From positions 6,585,396 to 6,649,395 of the forward strand of contig NC_037267.1 in the NCBI RefSeq assembly GCF_000002425.4: a stretch of DNA of 64,000 bases, given 5' to 3'. A program made the translations under genes and the position numbers. Source of the DNA: Physcomitrium patens (lineage: Eukaryota; Streptophyta; Bryopsida; Funariales; Funariaceae). The notes under the pieces were generated by a model. That model saw only the letters and a program-made list of their open reading frames with translations. It was not told where the DNA came from and ran no database searches. Of the stretch, positions 13,500 to 27,369 are shown in pieces (position 1 is the stretch's first letter; each line of letters begins with the position of its first letter).

Positions 13500-15191
13500 C
13501 AAAGCGCACTTTCCACAATAATAATATAAAGCACCAGCAATGAAGAGCGGCCGGACCCCCTAGAGCAAGCGTGAGACACAGACGAGGCGCTACAGTAGGA
13601 GCGAGGCGACCATGCCATTGCCGTGCCGTGCCAAGCCAAGCCAAGGTAAGCCTATAACTTAAGCCAAGCTAAGCCATAGCCTAGCCAAGCCAAGCTAAGC
13701 CATAGCCTAGCCAAGCCAAGCCCCAGGCAACGCGGAGCTTCAAAGTCCCTGCAGGACCCATTCCCCAATTTATAAGCAGCGGCACTCAACGACAACATCC
13801 TCGATCTGATAACTATCCATCTGATAAGCGTACTGGCCGATACTGGTCTGATACGAGAACTTGACCTAATAACAGCAGTGATAAGCGCAAAGACGACTTA
13901 TCAAAGCGTCCCCAGAGGCCGGCAGCTCTGCAAGATAGGGAAAGACGGTCGAAGTTTAGCCTGATCGGTAGGAACGTAGAGAAGCCTGGGAGGTCGCTAC
14001 GAGAGGAGTACAAAAGGCGGAGCGTGTCGACACGCCGCCCGCTCTGCTCTGAGGTTTCCCATCCTCGTCTGCCATTCCATTCCTTTGGAGTGTGTTGAGA
14101 GAGAGCATTTGTCGTCGAGGCCTCCGAGGCTTGCGACGCGGTTTGGAGCCAGCGAGTTTGTTATTATTATTATTATTATTATTGTTTTTTTGTTTAATAT
14201 TTTAATCCTGCTCTTGGAGGCATTTCTGGCATTTATCTGGCTGTGTCTCTGAGCCTGTTCTGGATTAGTTGTGGGAGTGGTTTATTGAACCCGTTTTCGA
14301 ACGGTGTGGAGGTCGCAGGGAGCAGGAGATCGATGTGAGAGAGGGCGAGTCCCAGACGGTTGTGGCGTTGCGTGCTTCGAAAGGGTTAGTGTGACGACGA
14401 CGACTCAGGTTGTAGGTGATAGCCGCGGCGTCGGCGAGCATGGGGACGTTGGGAGGTTGACTCACGGGTTGAGGTTAAGGGGTGAGGTTTTCTAGATAAA
14501 GCCTGGTAAACGTGAGCCAGAGGAAGCAAGCATCGGAGAGTGTTGGGAGGAGGAGGAGCGGAGTAGGGCGCTGGTTCGAGTGTATCGTGCGTTTGGTTTG
14601 TGCGGAGATAGCTGTGGTTGTCCATTTCATAGCGAAGTAGTGTGGAAGCAAATGGTTAGCGTGGGCTGTTGAGAAGTTAGGGTCAAGAGCTGGGAGCGGG
14701 AGCTCAGGGCACAGGGCGCAGGAACCTAGAACATCTTCGTCGCAAGTTGTTCAGCCATCGGTCGTCGCAAAGACCGGAGCGGAGGAACGCTATTTTTAAC
14801 CCCTACAATATTTCTTGGTCTCATCAGTCGCGGTTTGATACTCTAATGTAAGAAGGCGGACAGGAGCTTCCGTTTACGAGGTGGTGATAGACTTATCCTG
14901 CGTGAGTTTACTTCCTCGAGTGTCTAACTTGAGATTTTACCGTTGCAAACTCAAGTATATAGTTTGTTTGAAGGTTCGGCAATTCGGTGATCCAGCGGAA
15001 GGAGCGGGGGAATCAGGGTAGCGGGCATCCGCTGTGAAATATAAAGGGGGAAGAGCTTCGTGGAAGATAAAAGTTTTTTCTCGGTTCTAGTTTCTTCTGG
15101 AAAAGGAAGGGGACAAGGAAATAAATGAAGGCAGTACTTTAAAAGTGGGTACAAATCATCGAGGAGCAAGGTAGCCGATAAGCAGGGAACA
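13500..15191 (+). promoter_or_regulatory. TOPLESS promoter and 5' leader region
   Basis: GC content and CpG frequency rise sharply from about 13,500, which marks the promoter and leader of the gene that follows. The transcription start and any 5' UTR intron cannot be fixed by eye. A (TTA)n run lies at 14,160-14,183. If the whole stretch is transcribed unspliced, it carries short upstream ORFs: 14,440-14,460 (six residues), 14,652-14,672 (six residues), 15,125-15,142 (five residues), and two ATG-stop pairs near 14,335 and 14,846. Long translated leaders with uORFs could modulate co-repressor level, but that is inference. Confidence 0.6.
13620..13730. repeat. GCCAA-rich degenerate tandem repeat
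   Basis: Short units of the type GCCAA(G) recur many times, organised as a higher-order unit of about 43 bp (AAGCTAAGCCATAGCCTAGC and variants) present about twice. It lies about 1.5 kb upstream of the TOPLESS start codon. It may be promoter-proximal or simply a slippage product; function unknown. Confidence 0.85.
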
Positions 15192-18100
15192 ATGTCGTCC
15201 TTAAGTAGGGAACTCGTGTTCCTGATCTTGCAGTTCCTTGATGAGGAAAAGTTCAAGGAAACAGTGCATAAGTAAGTGACTTCTCCTCATGTGAGTGGCT
15301 TTGACCACAGTAATAAAATTTACCACTAGTTCAGAATTTCCATACTTATGGGCATGTGTCCTTTGGATTTGTACCTTTCATTTTTTCATGTTTTCATTTT
15401 TTTCAGTTCCTTTTTTAATTTGGTTAGTACAACCTACTGCGGTATCTCCATGTGAGCGAATATTCCCATTTTTTCCTTTTTCCTTGGTAGGTTCTTGTTA
15501 AGACGAGGAATTGGTTGATGATTGAATTGGACATGAACGAAAGTATACATGTTATTTATTTATTTATTTATTTATTTGTTGTAGTTCAAATCCGAACGGT
15601 TCTGGTGGATGTCAACGCAATAAAATCGAAACGTTTATTATTGTGCCTCTGTTTACGGCAATCATCAGTCAAATTCTTCAGTGTTTCCCCTAGGTGGACT
15701 CTGGTTACGTGTAAATCTCGATGCGTCAGGCTCTTAACGATAACCCGTGATAATATCGCAATGCTGCCTGCTTCAAATGAAACTTGAGTTATTTCGAAGA
15801 TTTTCACGCAAGCCTCTATTTTTTCCACTGCTTTTACTTACTGGGCTTATAATGCACTTTACCCAGGTTGGAACAAGAGTCCGGATTCTTTTTCAATATG
15901 AAGTACTTCGAGGACCAAGTCCAAAGTGGTGAATGGGAGGAGGTGGAACGATATTTATCTGGGTTTACTAAAGTCGACGACAACCGCTATTCCATGAAAA
16001 TCTTCTTTGAGATTCGCAAGCAGAAGTATTTGGAAGCTCTGGATAAGTATGTAGCGATTTGTGCCGCGTGCGGGCTCATTTCTACCACTTGAAGCAAAAC
16101 ACATCAGATGAATGTTTGTTTAGAGGAATGGCTGTGTCTTGGTTTCAGGGTCGATCAGATTATTCGCCAATCATCTGGATGGGACCAAGGCGTAGTGTGT
16201 ATGATTTGTTTTCAAACAAATTGTTCACCTAAAGTTTTTTGTTCTTGTGCAGGCAAGACCGGGCTAAGGCTGTGGACATACTTGTCAAGGATCTGAAGGT
16301 TTTCTCATCTTTCAATGAGGAACTCTACAAGGAGATTACTCAGCTTCTAACTCTAGAAAACTTTAGGTGAATGCCTTCGCCAGCACAATTTCATGTGTGA
16401 CTGGGGGCCTCATCTCACCAAATGTGTGAAGTATTCAGGGTAACCTGTACGTTCGATTATAGTGAAGTGTTTGTAGCTCTATAGTGTTACAAGAAGTCGT
16501 AGCCAAATGACGAAAACTCAAGCGGCCCCACTCTGTGCTTGGTATTTGGTGCAGAGAAAATGAGCAGCTGTCAAAGTACGGAGATACGAAATCCGCCAGA
16601 AACATTATGCTTCTAGAACTCAAGAAGCTTATAGAAGCTAATCCACTCTTCCGAGACAAATTGGCTTTTCCGTCATTGAAAGCATCCCGCCTGCGCACCC
16701 TTATTAACCAGAGGTAACGTTTAGCCTCTGTACCACCTTAAATTACCATGTTCAAAGTTAAGTAGTATACACAGTTGTTTATTGTCGATCCGACATTACT
16801 CTGATTGTGATGGTTGAATTGCTCCAGCGTAATTATCGTCTTAGTTCTTGTCTTAAACTAGTCAATTTCATCTCGAGATAGCTACTAACGTGCCGAAATG
16901 AAACTGCTTCAAAAGGTGGTATCCGATGCTGAGTTGCTCATCGTTTTTTGTATGCAACATTTTCAACGTTTCATGTGTTGTTTTAAATATTCTTTTCATT
17001 GTACTTAATGAGAATTTAAATAAGAATTGCTTTCTTGTGCTTATTTTGTTACCCTGCAGTCTCAACTGGCAGCACCAGCTTTGCAAGAACCCAAGGCCGA
17101 ATCCTGACATCAAGACACTGTTTATTGATCACACTTGTGGACCTCCTAATGGTGCCCGTGCCCCACCGCCTACCAACAACCCCTTGGTGGGTGGGCTTCC
17201 GAAGCAGGGTGCCTTTCCTCCTCTTACTACTCACAGCGTAAGTGTGTGCAATCATCATTGGTTTCTACTTCGCATTTCACTGTAAAATTCTTTCAAAGTT
17301 TGGGTTTAGAATCGCTGCAATTGACAGTGAACAAAACTATGATGAATAATTTTATGATTACTCTCAAACAAACCGAATTGCCCGATGTCAAGTTTATTTC
17401 AAAACTTGTTTTCATCCACTCATATTTTAATGTTCTGTTTTGGTGCGGTTGTTCTTAAGTTCTGCTAACCGGTGGTATTTGATGACTTCAGCCATTTCAA
17501 CCAGCACCACCCTCTGCAAGTGCTTTAGCTGGATGGATGGCTAACCCAAACCCACCAGCTCCACATGCCCCAGTCGCGAATGGGCCAGCTGCCCTGACCG
17601 CTCCCCCTAATTCAGGTTCATCTTTGACCCTCTCACACTTAATTTGAAGTTTTGATTTAGAGTTGAAAAGTCAGCTTTTAGTCATATCTGTCTTCTTTTT
17701 TCTTGAATTCTTGAACCTGAATTTAACATTTTAAATCAAACATTTTCAATGCTCCCTAGTTATGATTAACGTGATTTGTAGTATGCGAGAAGTGTAGGAT
17801 TACGTATTGATGAATTTACTTGATGCGTATATTCCCAGCCACGTTGTTGAAGCGGCCCCGCACTCCTCCAAGCACTACACCAACCGTGGATTATCAGTCA
17901 GCTGACTCGGAGCATCTAATGAAGAGAGCCAGGCCAGGCATCCAATCAGTTGATGAGGCCAAGACAGTAAGCATCATGAGTCTCTCCTTCTCCTTTTTTT
18001 TTTTTTTTTTGTTTGTTTGTTTGTTTGTTGTTGTCGTCGTCGGCGTTGCCTCTCTAATAATGTTGTTTTGGATGGTTCGATATGTGTTTTTTTGTTCAGC

Positions 18101-21100
18101 TCTATTGGGGTCTCTTGCTGCAAGTCAAATTTCATCTCTTCGTACTTTGGCAACGCTTTTCTGAAGCTGGGTGATTGACAGGTGAATTGTGTTGGTCCCA
18201 GTCATCCTCAGAACAATGTTTCACCTGATGACTTGCCAAAGAATGTAGCTCGGTCTCTCAATCAAGGCTCATGTGTTATGAGTATGGATTTCCATCCAAT
18301 CCAGCTAAGCATTCTTCTTGGTACTTGTCTGAACCCTCTTGCGGCTATAATTTTTGATATGATGTAAATTTTATGATATTTACACAAATTCGACCAGGAC
18401 ATATTTACTGGTTTCTGTGAGAAGTAAGGAACAGTGATACGCCAGACCTGAATGTAGCTTAATTTAAATTGTGATTCCTCAGTTTCATGACTGAAATGGG
18501 CTCTTGTGTAGTGGGTACAAACGTTGGCGATATCGGAATTTGGGAAGTGGGATCGCGAGACAGGCTTGCTCAGCGAACATTCAAAGTCTGGGACATTACT
18601 GCTGCTTCTATGCCCATGCAGGTGAGTGCTATTTTCTGTTCTGGATGCGAATGCTACCCTGATTGTCATTCAAATGTGGCTCTGGACTTTTGTGTTGTTT
18701 CGGTTGAGCAAATATTTCTAAATACATATGTCTACTGCTTGCTTTTGCAACTATTTCTTTTACTTAGGCTGTTTGTTCTAGGGATTGGCCTCATTTAAGT
18801 GTGAGCATTCTCATGTTACAGGCTGCATTGGTCAAAGATCCAGCCGTGTCAGTCAACAGAACAGTGTGGAATCCTGATGGCACATTATTGGGTAACTATG
18901 TCTTTCCCAATCTAATAGTTACTCCCGATCACATACGTTGCACTAGGTAGTTGTGAGAACTCTGTGAGTGCTAGTGTCTAGCAAGGTCCACATATTTCGA
19001 TAACATCACGTCTAACGTGATTTACCGATGCATGCATTTTTTTATTCAAAGAATCCTGTGTTTAGAAAACATGTCACAAGTCCTTCCCATCGTGACCTGC
19101 TTAGCGCTTGTTTTTCTTCCAGGTGTGGCGTTTTCTAAACACATCGTGCACATCTATGCTTATAACGGTGGCAGTGATTTGCGGCAGCATTTGGAGGTTC
19201 GATTCAATCTACTTGAGCACTACCTCGTTCTCATACTTTCTGTTTTTAGATCGTCCATTCTGTAACTATCCCTAGGAAGAAATGGACCTGGTGTGTGGAC
19301 ATCACGGCATTGTACGTCATCAATCCACTTGAGAGTTGACCACTGCTTTCCTTTTCTACTCTTCCCTACCTTAAATCTGACGGCACGTTTGGGGTATCAG
19401 ATTGACGCACATGTTGGCGGTGTTAACGATCTTGCCTTTTCTCATCCTAACAAACAACTATGCGTTATCACATGCGGAGATGACAAAACTATCAAGGTGC
19501 GCACTTCATTACTACGTGCACTACTTCTTAATTTGGACCATTTCCAGTATGCCAAACCATGCCTGTGTATTTGGGTTATTTCTACATATGGTGAGAGAGA
19601 CCAAATTTTATTCTAGATAATTGTATCTGGAATTTGACTTTGGACGAACTTGTACATCCTTCAGGTTTGGGATGCTGCAACAGGGCGGAAGCAGTATACT
19701 TTTGAAGGTCATGAAGCACCCGTGTACTCTGTTTGTCCACACCACAAGGAGAGCATTCAGGTGGGACATTTGTATCAATGCTTTCTTCTCTTTTTTGCTC
19801 TCTTAGAGTCATGTTTGGGTCTTCGTAAGGTGTGTGTGTGCGTGAGTTGCTATAATTTCATTTTTGACATCTTTATGTTTAGCCCCATGTGAATTAAAAC
19901 AAAAATGGAGTAATTCGTATCTGAAATGTGCGGTGTGGTGTGTAAAACCTCTGACCTTTGGATGACCTCGTATGCCAGTTTATATTCTCAACAGCTATCG
20001 ATGGCAAGATAAAAGCCTGGCTCTATGATCTTCTTGGTTCTAGAGTTGACTATGATGCACCAGGGCATTGGTGCACTACAATGGCTTACAGTGCTGATGG
20101 CACTAGGTATGTAGAACCTTGATTCGCCTTTTATACGTGTCAAAGTTGTTTGGTTTAATTCACTAAATGCTCCATCTAAAATGGATGTTTGTGGTTGCCA
20201 TCTGGATAGCTTCTGGCTTCTGTATCGTGCCAATGAACGGTACAATGATGATTTACTGTCAGAATTTGATCCTCCATCTTTTTCTTACATGTAGAGGTAT
20301 CGTGAATATTGATTTATCTCCCCTTTTCTCTTTTTGATGTTAGGCTCTTCTCTTGCGGAACAAGTAAAGATGGAGAGTCTTATCTGGTGGAATGGAATGA
20401 GAGTGAGGGTGCAATCAAGCGGACATACTCAGGTTTCCGGAAGCGGTCCTCCGGAGTTGTGCAGTTCGATACTACCCGCAATCGTTTCTTGGCTGCTGGT
20501 GACGAATTCTTGATCAAGTTCTGGGACATGGATAACACGAACTTGCTAACAACAATTGATGCTGAAGGCGGCTTGCCGGTGAGTAGTGATTGTGAAAATG
20601 TCTTCATAGATTTTGAAGTAGAATCAGGCTTGTATTTGATCTGAGTATGAGCTGACATTCCCTTCCTGTGATGCAGGCTAGTCCACGCCTCAGATTTAAT
20701 AAAGAAGGCTCTTTGCTCGCCGTTACCTCCTCAGATAATGGTATTAAGATTTTGGCTAATCGCGACGGGATGCAGATGCTTCGTGCGCTGGAAGCTCGTG
20801 CTTATGATACTAACCGAGCACCTCCAGAGCCTGCTGTTTCTAAGGTTAGCTTAAATGTTCCTTGCCTGCACACCTCTCTCTTTTAACGTTTGATTAGGTT
20901 TACAGTTCTAGTGAAACTTTTCTAATTATGTTCTGATGATTCATCTACTTCTGCCTCAACGGATACAACACACCCTCGGCTCCAACAAGGATTGAATGCT
21001 TTATGAGATTTTTGTAGGGTTTGAGTGGAGTGTTTTGTACCAGCAAGCTTAACGGGAAACCAAACCATTAGCGAATGTCTAGATAGCATTGGAGCTAATT

Positions 21101-24100
21101 TGTCGAAGTGAATACCTACTGCAGCCCCCAGTCGGAAATACACTTGGGGTTGTGAGCACTCCAGGTGGTGGCGGTGGGGATCGACCCAACTCTTCGTCAA
21201 TGGCTGGGTCCGTTATGGATGGTCCAACCCTGAACATGGGGGGATCAAGGGTCCGACCACGAGACAGGGTCGGCAATGACCATGTACTTTTCCGAAACAT
21301 GCATAACATCTTGTCCAGCCAGTGTTTGTGGTGTTTGCAATGTTGAAGTTGAACAAGTTTATGTTAAAGTTAATTGTGACACATCAGTGTTGATGTGGGT
21401 TTACAAGACGAGTTTTCCCATCTTGTTGTACGAGCCCCTTACTGATACGCCAGACTTGAAGCAGTCTTGATTAGTCGTTTTCAACTTGGATAAGGTGCTT
21501 ATTACTTGGTGGTTGATATCAAATGTATAATTCAACCAACATCTAATGGATGGTCAAGGAGGTTTGTAGTTGTAATTTAATCGTGTGGCGTAACAAGGTT
21601 TTTCATGTCTGGTGCCGTTTCGCAATTCGTGTAAACGATAAAAGTAGGCTGTGCGTTGAATAATATTTGATGGCGGTTGGAATAATCTTTGTGCAGTCTG
21701 GTATGGAAGGAGGCCGCACACCTGAGACGAAACCAAGAATACCTGACGACATCCCAGATCGAAGCAAGAGTTGGAAGCTGACTGAAATTACTGAACAGAA
21801 TCAATGCCGGACAATTAGATTACCAGATAGTCTGCCACCAAACAAGGTCTAATAGCTCTTCCAAAACTAGTGATTGATGTAGAGTGCTTCACAACCTGAA
21901 TTCATTGAAAAGTAGATAGCTCTTAGCATACAATAGTAATACATGAGTGTCGATTATGTACCTTGGATCCAGTGGATAGTTGACAGTCTGTTTGTGGCGA
22001 CAACAGGTTGCAAGACTTATCTACACCAATGCAGGAGTTGCTTTGTTGGCACTGGCATCAAATGCTGTGCACAAACTTTGGAAGTGGCAACGAAACGAGC
22101 GCAACGTATCTGGCAAGGTGTGATGACAAACCTGCACAGTTTTTTCATAGAATCTTCTTTCTTTCTTTCTCCCCCTCCTTATGTTTTATCATGTTTTAAT
22201 TATTTATTGTTTTGTTGTTGCTCTCCTTCACTTCTTTGTTTTTCTCTCTTGTTTGTTTATTTTGTTTTACACAATAATAAGTCGTCACCAAATTCGACAA
22301 CGCTAATTCTGCATGTTAAGTTTGAGTGAAGTGTGTACCTTTCGTGAGGATAATGTCTTTGGGTCTTGAATAACATCATGTTTTCTTCTGCTTATCTTTA
22401 ATCGTTTTTGCAGGCTACTGCTAGTGTTACACCACAGTTGTGGCAACCTGCCAGCGGTATTTTGATGACCAATGACATCAGCGAAACCAACCCTGAAGAT
22501 GCCGTGCCTTGCATAGCGCTCTCTAAAAACGACTCTTATGTGATGTCTGCGTCCGGAGGGAAAGTTTCTTTGTTCAACATGATGACATTCAAGGTAAAGT
22601 CCGCGAATCATGAGGAGTCTATTTTATTCTTTGTTCTAATAATATGGTGAGAAGCGTTTTGTTTTTGGTAATTTTGACAGTTGTCAATTTTTATTCTGAC
22701 GCTTTTCTTCGGATTTTGACTCAGGTCATGACGACATTCATGCCACCACCTCCAGCAGCTACTTTTCTTGCATTTCATCCACAAGACAACAATATCATTG
22801 CTATCGGAATGGAAGATTCGACAATTCAGATTTATAATGTTCGTGTGGATGAGGTATGTTATCAAGTCCTTGCCAGATAAGTTGCGCTTTTGTGATTTGT
22901 CACACTTGTGTTGATGCATATGTCTCGGTTTTAATATAAGACTGTCGTTGATACGCTTAATAAGATTTCTCTGCTGTTCACAGGTGAAAAGCAAGTTGAA
23001 GGGTCATCAAAAGAGAATTACTGGCTTAGCTTTCTCTAACACTCTCAATGTTCTTGTATCATCCGGAGCGGATGCTCAGGTACATACTTGTTCATCAATT
23101 GCATACAGCTGTCTATTTGCACTTTGATCCAGCTATTTTCGTGTGAAACTCGTGCTCTGGTCCCGGGATGGACCCGTCCAGATCTTTATCTGACGCATTT
23201 CTTCTTTCCAGTTGTGTATGTGGGGAACTGATGGCTGGGAGAAAAAGAAGTCGAAGTTTGTGCAAGTTCAGCCCGGAGGGAGATCACCATCTATTGGGGA
23301 TACTCGTGTTCAGTTTCATAACGACCAAGTTCGCCTTCTTGTTGTTCATGAGTCACAGTTGGCCGTGTATGATGCTTCCAAGCTGGATCGCCTTCGTCAG
23401 GTGTGCTTATTTTGTTTTTATTTTTATTTTTGTTTTTACTTTTTATTATCACCACCCTATCATATCTTGTTGGGTGTAGGGTGTTCCATGTTTATGCACG
23501 ACGCAAAGAACAAACAGGGTTGAAACTTACATAAAACTACTCAAGGTCGTCGTCAACACTGTTTAAAAGTAGATTTTGGAAATGTGTGTTATTAAACCGA
23601 GCACCTCACGAGCTATTGGTTGGTATCTACAGTGGGTTCCTCAAAACCCCTTCCCAGCAGCTATTTCGAATGCTACCTACTCCTGTGACAGCCAGCTTAT
23701 TTATGCGGGCTTTGTTGATGGTTCTGTTGGGGTCTTCGATGCCGAAAGTCTACGACCACGATGCCGACTTGCCCCAACTGTGCACGTACCTTCGGGAGTA
23801 AGCGGGTATGGAATGCATTGTTGAGAAAGTCCTAAACCTGATTCACATGCACATGAGTACCACTGATTTTGCATATCGTATTGGAATTCAACAAGTTGTA
23901 TTGGTTCTTTCTTGCCTATTTTTGGTTTCTATTTGCTTCTTCTTTTTGACGACTGGCTTGAAACATGTGATGTATGCTGGTGTGGCAGATCGACGGTTTA
24001 CCCCCTAGTGATTGCCGCGCACCCTGCGGAGCCAAACCAGTTTGCATTGGGCTTGAGTGATGGAGGCGTTCAAGTAATAGAGCCACTAGAATCTGAGGGG

Positions 24101-24199
24101 AAATGGGGTACAGGCCCCCCAGCAGATAATGGAACAGCTAGTGGTGTACCGTCTGGCCCTGCTTCTGGCAACCAAGGATCGGACCAAACTCCAAGATGA
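15192..24199 (+). CDS. TPL: TOPLESS/TOPLESS-related transcriptional co-repressor, 25 coding exons
   Basis: Nuclear Groucho/Tup1-type co-repressor recruited by EAR-motif repressors such as Aux/IAA. Exons by GT-AG fit: 15192-15271, 15867-16046, 16253-16366, 16555-16713, 17060-17237, 17492-17615, 17839-17966, 18182-18320, 18512-18621, 18822-18891, 19123-19196, 19401-19496, 19665-19760, 19979-20106, 20344-20578, 20677-20844, 21125-21283, 21697-21846, 22007-22117, 22414-22593, 22725-22853, 22984-23079, 23212-23400, 23633-23805, 23989-24199. They sum to 3477 nt, in frame, 1158 aa (Arabidopsis TPL is about 1131). LisH about 4-36, CTLH about 34-92, CRA to about 190, Pro-rich linker about 210-340, then two WD40 propellers. 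EAR-groove residues Y68, K71, F74, L111, L130, L150 and the tpl-1 residue N176 are all present. The exon 17 donor is uncertain (21268 or 21283). A Gly/Ser-rich insert in exon 17 looks lineage-specific. Confidence 0.96.
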
Positions 24200-24760
24200 T
24201 GTACAGTTGTGACTACATAGATGGTGTTTTAGCAGTTGTAGCTGCGCAGCTTGCCAATTGGAGGACTGTACCTCTTTCTCAACATATGCATGCAAGGCCC
24301 TGTGATTTCTCCTGTTTGCAAGACAGTGGAGATGGGTCTATTCTTCAGTTCCAGAGACTGATTCATGGCCTGTGGCCTGTGACCCGGGGTTTGAATTCAT
24401 ATTTGTGAGCTCGTTGTAGAAAAAATGAACCGGAGGGAAAGGCCGTGTAGCCTAGGGTCTACTATGCGTTTGGTGAGTACTTGGAGTCGTTGGTATGAAA
24501 GTTGACCTAATATTGGGTTAGGGGGAGGTAAGGTGTTCTTTGTACAGAAAAAATGTTTGTTTTCATTATTCACTTTGGATAAGTTTTCTCCTTTAAATTC
24601 GGTGGTGGAGTTCATTTTATCATCGGCACTCCAGCATGTTGTTCCTATATACGTCTCAATGTATGTTTTCTCTGGTGTATTTATCGCTTTCACGCCCCAG
24701 AGTCTGGCTGTTACTAAACATGATGCTAGCGCCAAGCAAATGCGTGGGTAGGGTCGGATG
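24200..24760 (+). other. probable TOPLESS 3' UTR
   Basis: Base composition stays gene-like for about 550 bp after the stop codon and no new ORF begins. I could not single out a polyadenylation signal, so the end is approximate. Confidence 0.45.
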
Positions 24761-27028
24761 CAGTCTCAATTTCAATCATCACAAGCTCTGAAAGTGCCAA
24801 TGGTCTCCTAATGGTCTCGAATGGGGTGGTTTGATTGAGATACACGAAGGAGGAGAATCGTTTAGATAAAAATGTTCAAAACTATCTCATGTAGGCCTAA
24901 AGCACGAAATGCTAACATTATTTAGAAACACTTCTTCCCAGGGTTTCCCAAAATAAATTTAAATTTATTATGTTAAGGGGTTGTATGCGGCAGCTCTTGT
25001 CAAAATCCTCCACACAGAAAAGAGTTTTGAATGTCTCATCTCGGAATGGATTTTCATCTTTCCTCCACGGCAGGATTAGGGAAATTAGAGGTAAAGGATG
25101 TTCACCTTGCCCTTTCATCATTCATTAACAACAATGTCAGATAGTTTGCCTTTCCAACAGACACCCACGTCAAAGTGAAAAGCTAGATCTTGGTTGGAGT
25201 TTTGTGAAAACATTCATGGTTTTTGGTTCTGGTCCATTCTAAGTGGCCAGTTATATGAGTGTGAACATAAAACCATCAACTCTACTTCATGAGAATGAAG
25301 ATAGGGACATCCAAGTATTTATGCTTTATGGCTTTTGAAGAGAATTCTCACATTTACAACCACACACAATGTGGTATTTTTTCAAATTATTTTGGTAACA
25401 AGTTTTATTTTTATTGCATAGTTATACGAAATATGACACTTGTTGCAAATGTGATGTTATTTGGGACATGAATATCCACAAGGGCCTTGATGTTTTGTGG
25501 ATTTAGAAATTTTCTTATTTCATACTTAATGTGGTTTAAAAACTATTACAAAAGTGTTTTTGAATGATTGAATTTTAACCCATATTTTAAAAATAATTAG
25601 AAAAAAAATCTAAGTTTTTTTTTTTAAAATATGTGTTTGTAATTTCATAGATATTAAAACATCTAATAAAATTTTCATGAAGTTTTTGAGATAAGCCTTA
25701 AATGCTTAGAATACTATTCTTCTAATATGTGGATAGATGAAATACCATGGAGCACCTTCTTGTTGTAAAGAAGGTTTTGAGACACATATTAGGTTTAAAG
25801 ATGGACTTGATGATTTGGCACATTAGATCATATTCTAGAATTACACTTAACATGTTTGATAAACATCAAATGTATAATCACAATAAAATCTTCTAAAGGT
25901 TCTAGAATAAAAATTAAATTAAAATAGAACTCCAATATCAATATTATAAGCAAAGAAATTGCACAAACTTTAAGTTCTAAATAATTTTTTACTATAAAAC
26001 AAAGAGAAGATTAAATGATGATTTAAGACCTTCAATTAATGAACTTATAAAGAAATATAATTTTATAATCTCTATTATAATTGAATAAACTAAGTACTTT
26101 ATAATTTATTTATTTATAATTTGCACTTATTATTTTGTAGTTCCATTGATATCATAAATAAACTCAAATCGTATAATTAGATTCTCCTTTATATAAACAG
26201 AATGCTTCTTAAGAAAGCCATGGTTTTAGTTTTTTAGTTTTTTTTATTAAGATCTTTAGAATTTGTGCTATTAACCTACATATTTTTATTCTAATTGTTT
26301 GTTTCAATTGCCAATAGCATTGTAATAGCATTGTAATACATAATTTTTTAAACAAAATTAAAAACTTTTATTGTTGCATATAATAACAAAAATAATTTAT
26401 TAACTCAAAGTTCAAAGATAGAGAATGGAACAAGAATTTCTTACCATATTGTAATCTGTTAAAGATTTGAGTAATAAATATTATTTTAATCTATGTAACA
26501 CTTACATACCAAACAATTAATTTGCTATAAAACTCATATTTTGTTAGTAGTTGCATAATTTTTTATCATACTCATTGTATGATAATATATTAAAAATATA
26601 AATAATGGTTTTATTTTGGCTTTCATATACAATAATAAATATAAAGGTCATTTGTACTTATCTTAAAAACTAAAGGTTTCTATGCCTAATGTATTAAGTG
26701 TTAGATGTTCCTATCTTTGTTTTGTAGAAATAAAAAACTTGTAAGAGAAGTTTCTAAACTCACATAATGCACCTACAAATGTCATTAGTTTCTAAGAAGC
26801 TTCTTTGATATTCTATAAAGATGGCATTGTCTGCTTAAGTTAATTCTATTTTCTTCTACTTACATTTATTAAATTGAGCATTATTTGATTTTTTTAAAAA
26901 TACTAACTTTTATGTTGTAATTAAGATTAATGAGAATTTAATTTTATCACTATTCATAATTTAAAAAAGAACTATTAGGTAAATATAAATTTATATATGT
27001 ATTTAAAAAATATATATTTTTAATATAT
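24760..27028. other. AT-rich spacer, nothing recognised
   Basis: Base composition drops to strongly AT-rich beyond about 24,900. No coding similarity, LTR or repeat could be identified. It is probably relic transposon DNA decayed past recognition, because it borders the truncated element M. Confidence 0.5.
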
Positions 27029-27369
27029 TAATTTGGACATCTACTAAACTTATTTTTTACAAAGTCTTTACCTATAAAATAAGCTGAGGCTTTTGAATCT
27101 AACAAGGCTAAGACTTTGTAATTTTTTGGTCTTAAATAAATTTTTATTGTGAAACAAGATGAAGGATTTAAGAAGAAAATATGACCTTTACTAGGTATTG
27201 CACAAGATTTTAGCCACACAATCTCTATTGTAGCTAAAAAAAACTTATTTTTTAATACATTGTCCTCTTTAGCAATCAAATTCTTGATTTTGTGATTATG
27301 TTGCTTATTTAGATAATATTCAATAGTATACTTGGATTCCCCATAATATATGTGAGTCATCAAATTCAC
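27028..27369 (-). pseudogene. gag-protease junction fragment of element M
   Basis: An open frame of 113 codons contains a decayed aspartic-protease motif (ALLDSKASAYF, where element A has ALLDSGASACF) preceded by KNYK as in A. The catalytic D remains, but the adjacent Gly is replaced by Lys, so the enzyme would be inactive. Confidence 0.75.

Noticed and set aside
14304..14495. 63-codon Arg/Gly-rich ORF in the TOPLESS leader
   Set aside because: It begins with GTG rather than ATG and only reflects GC-rich sequence.
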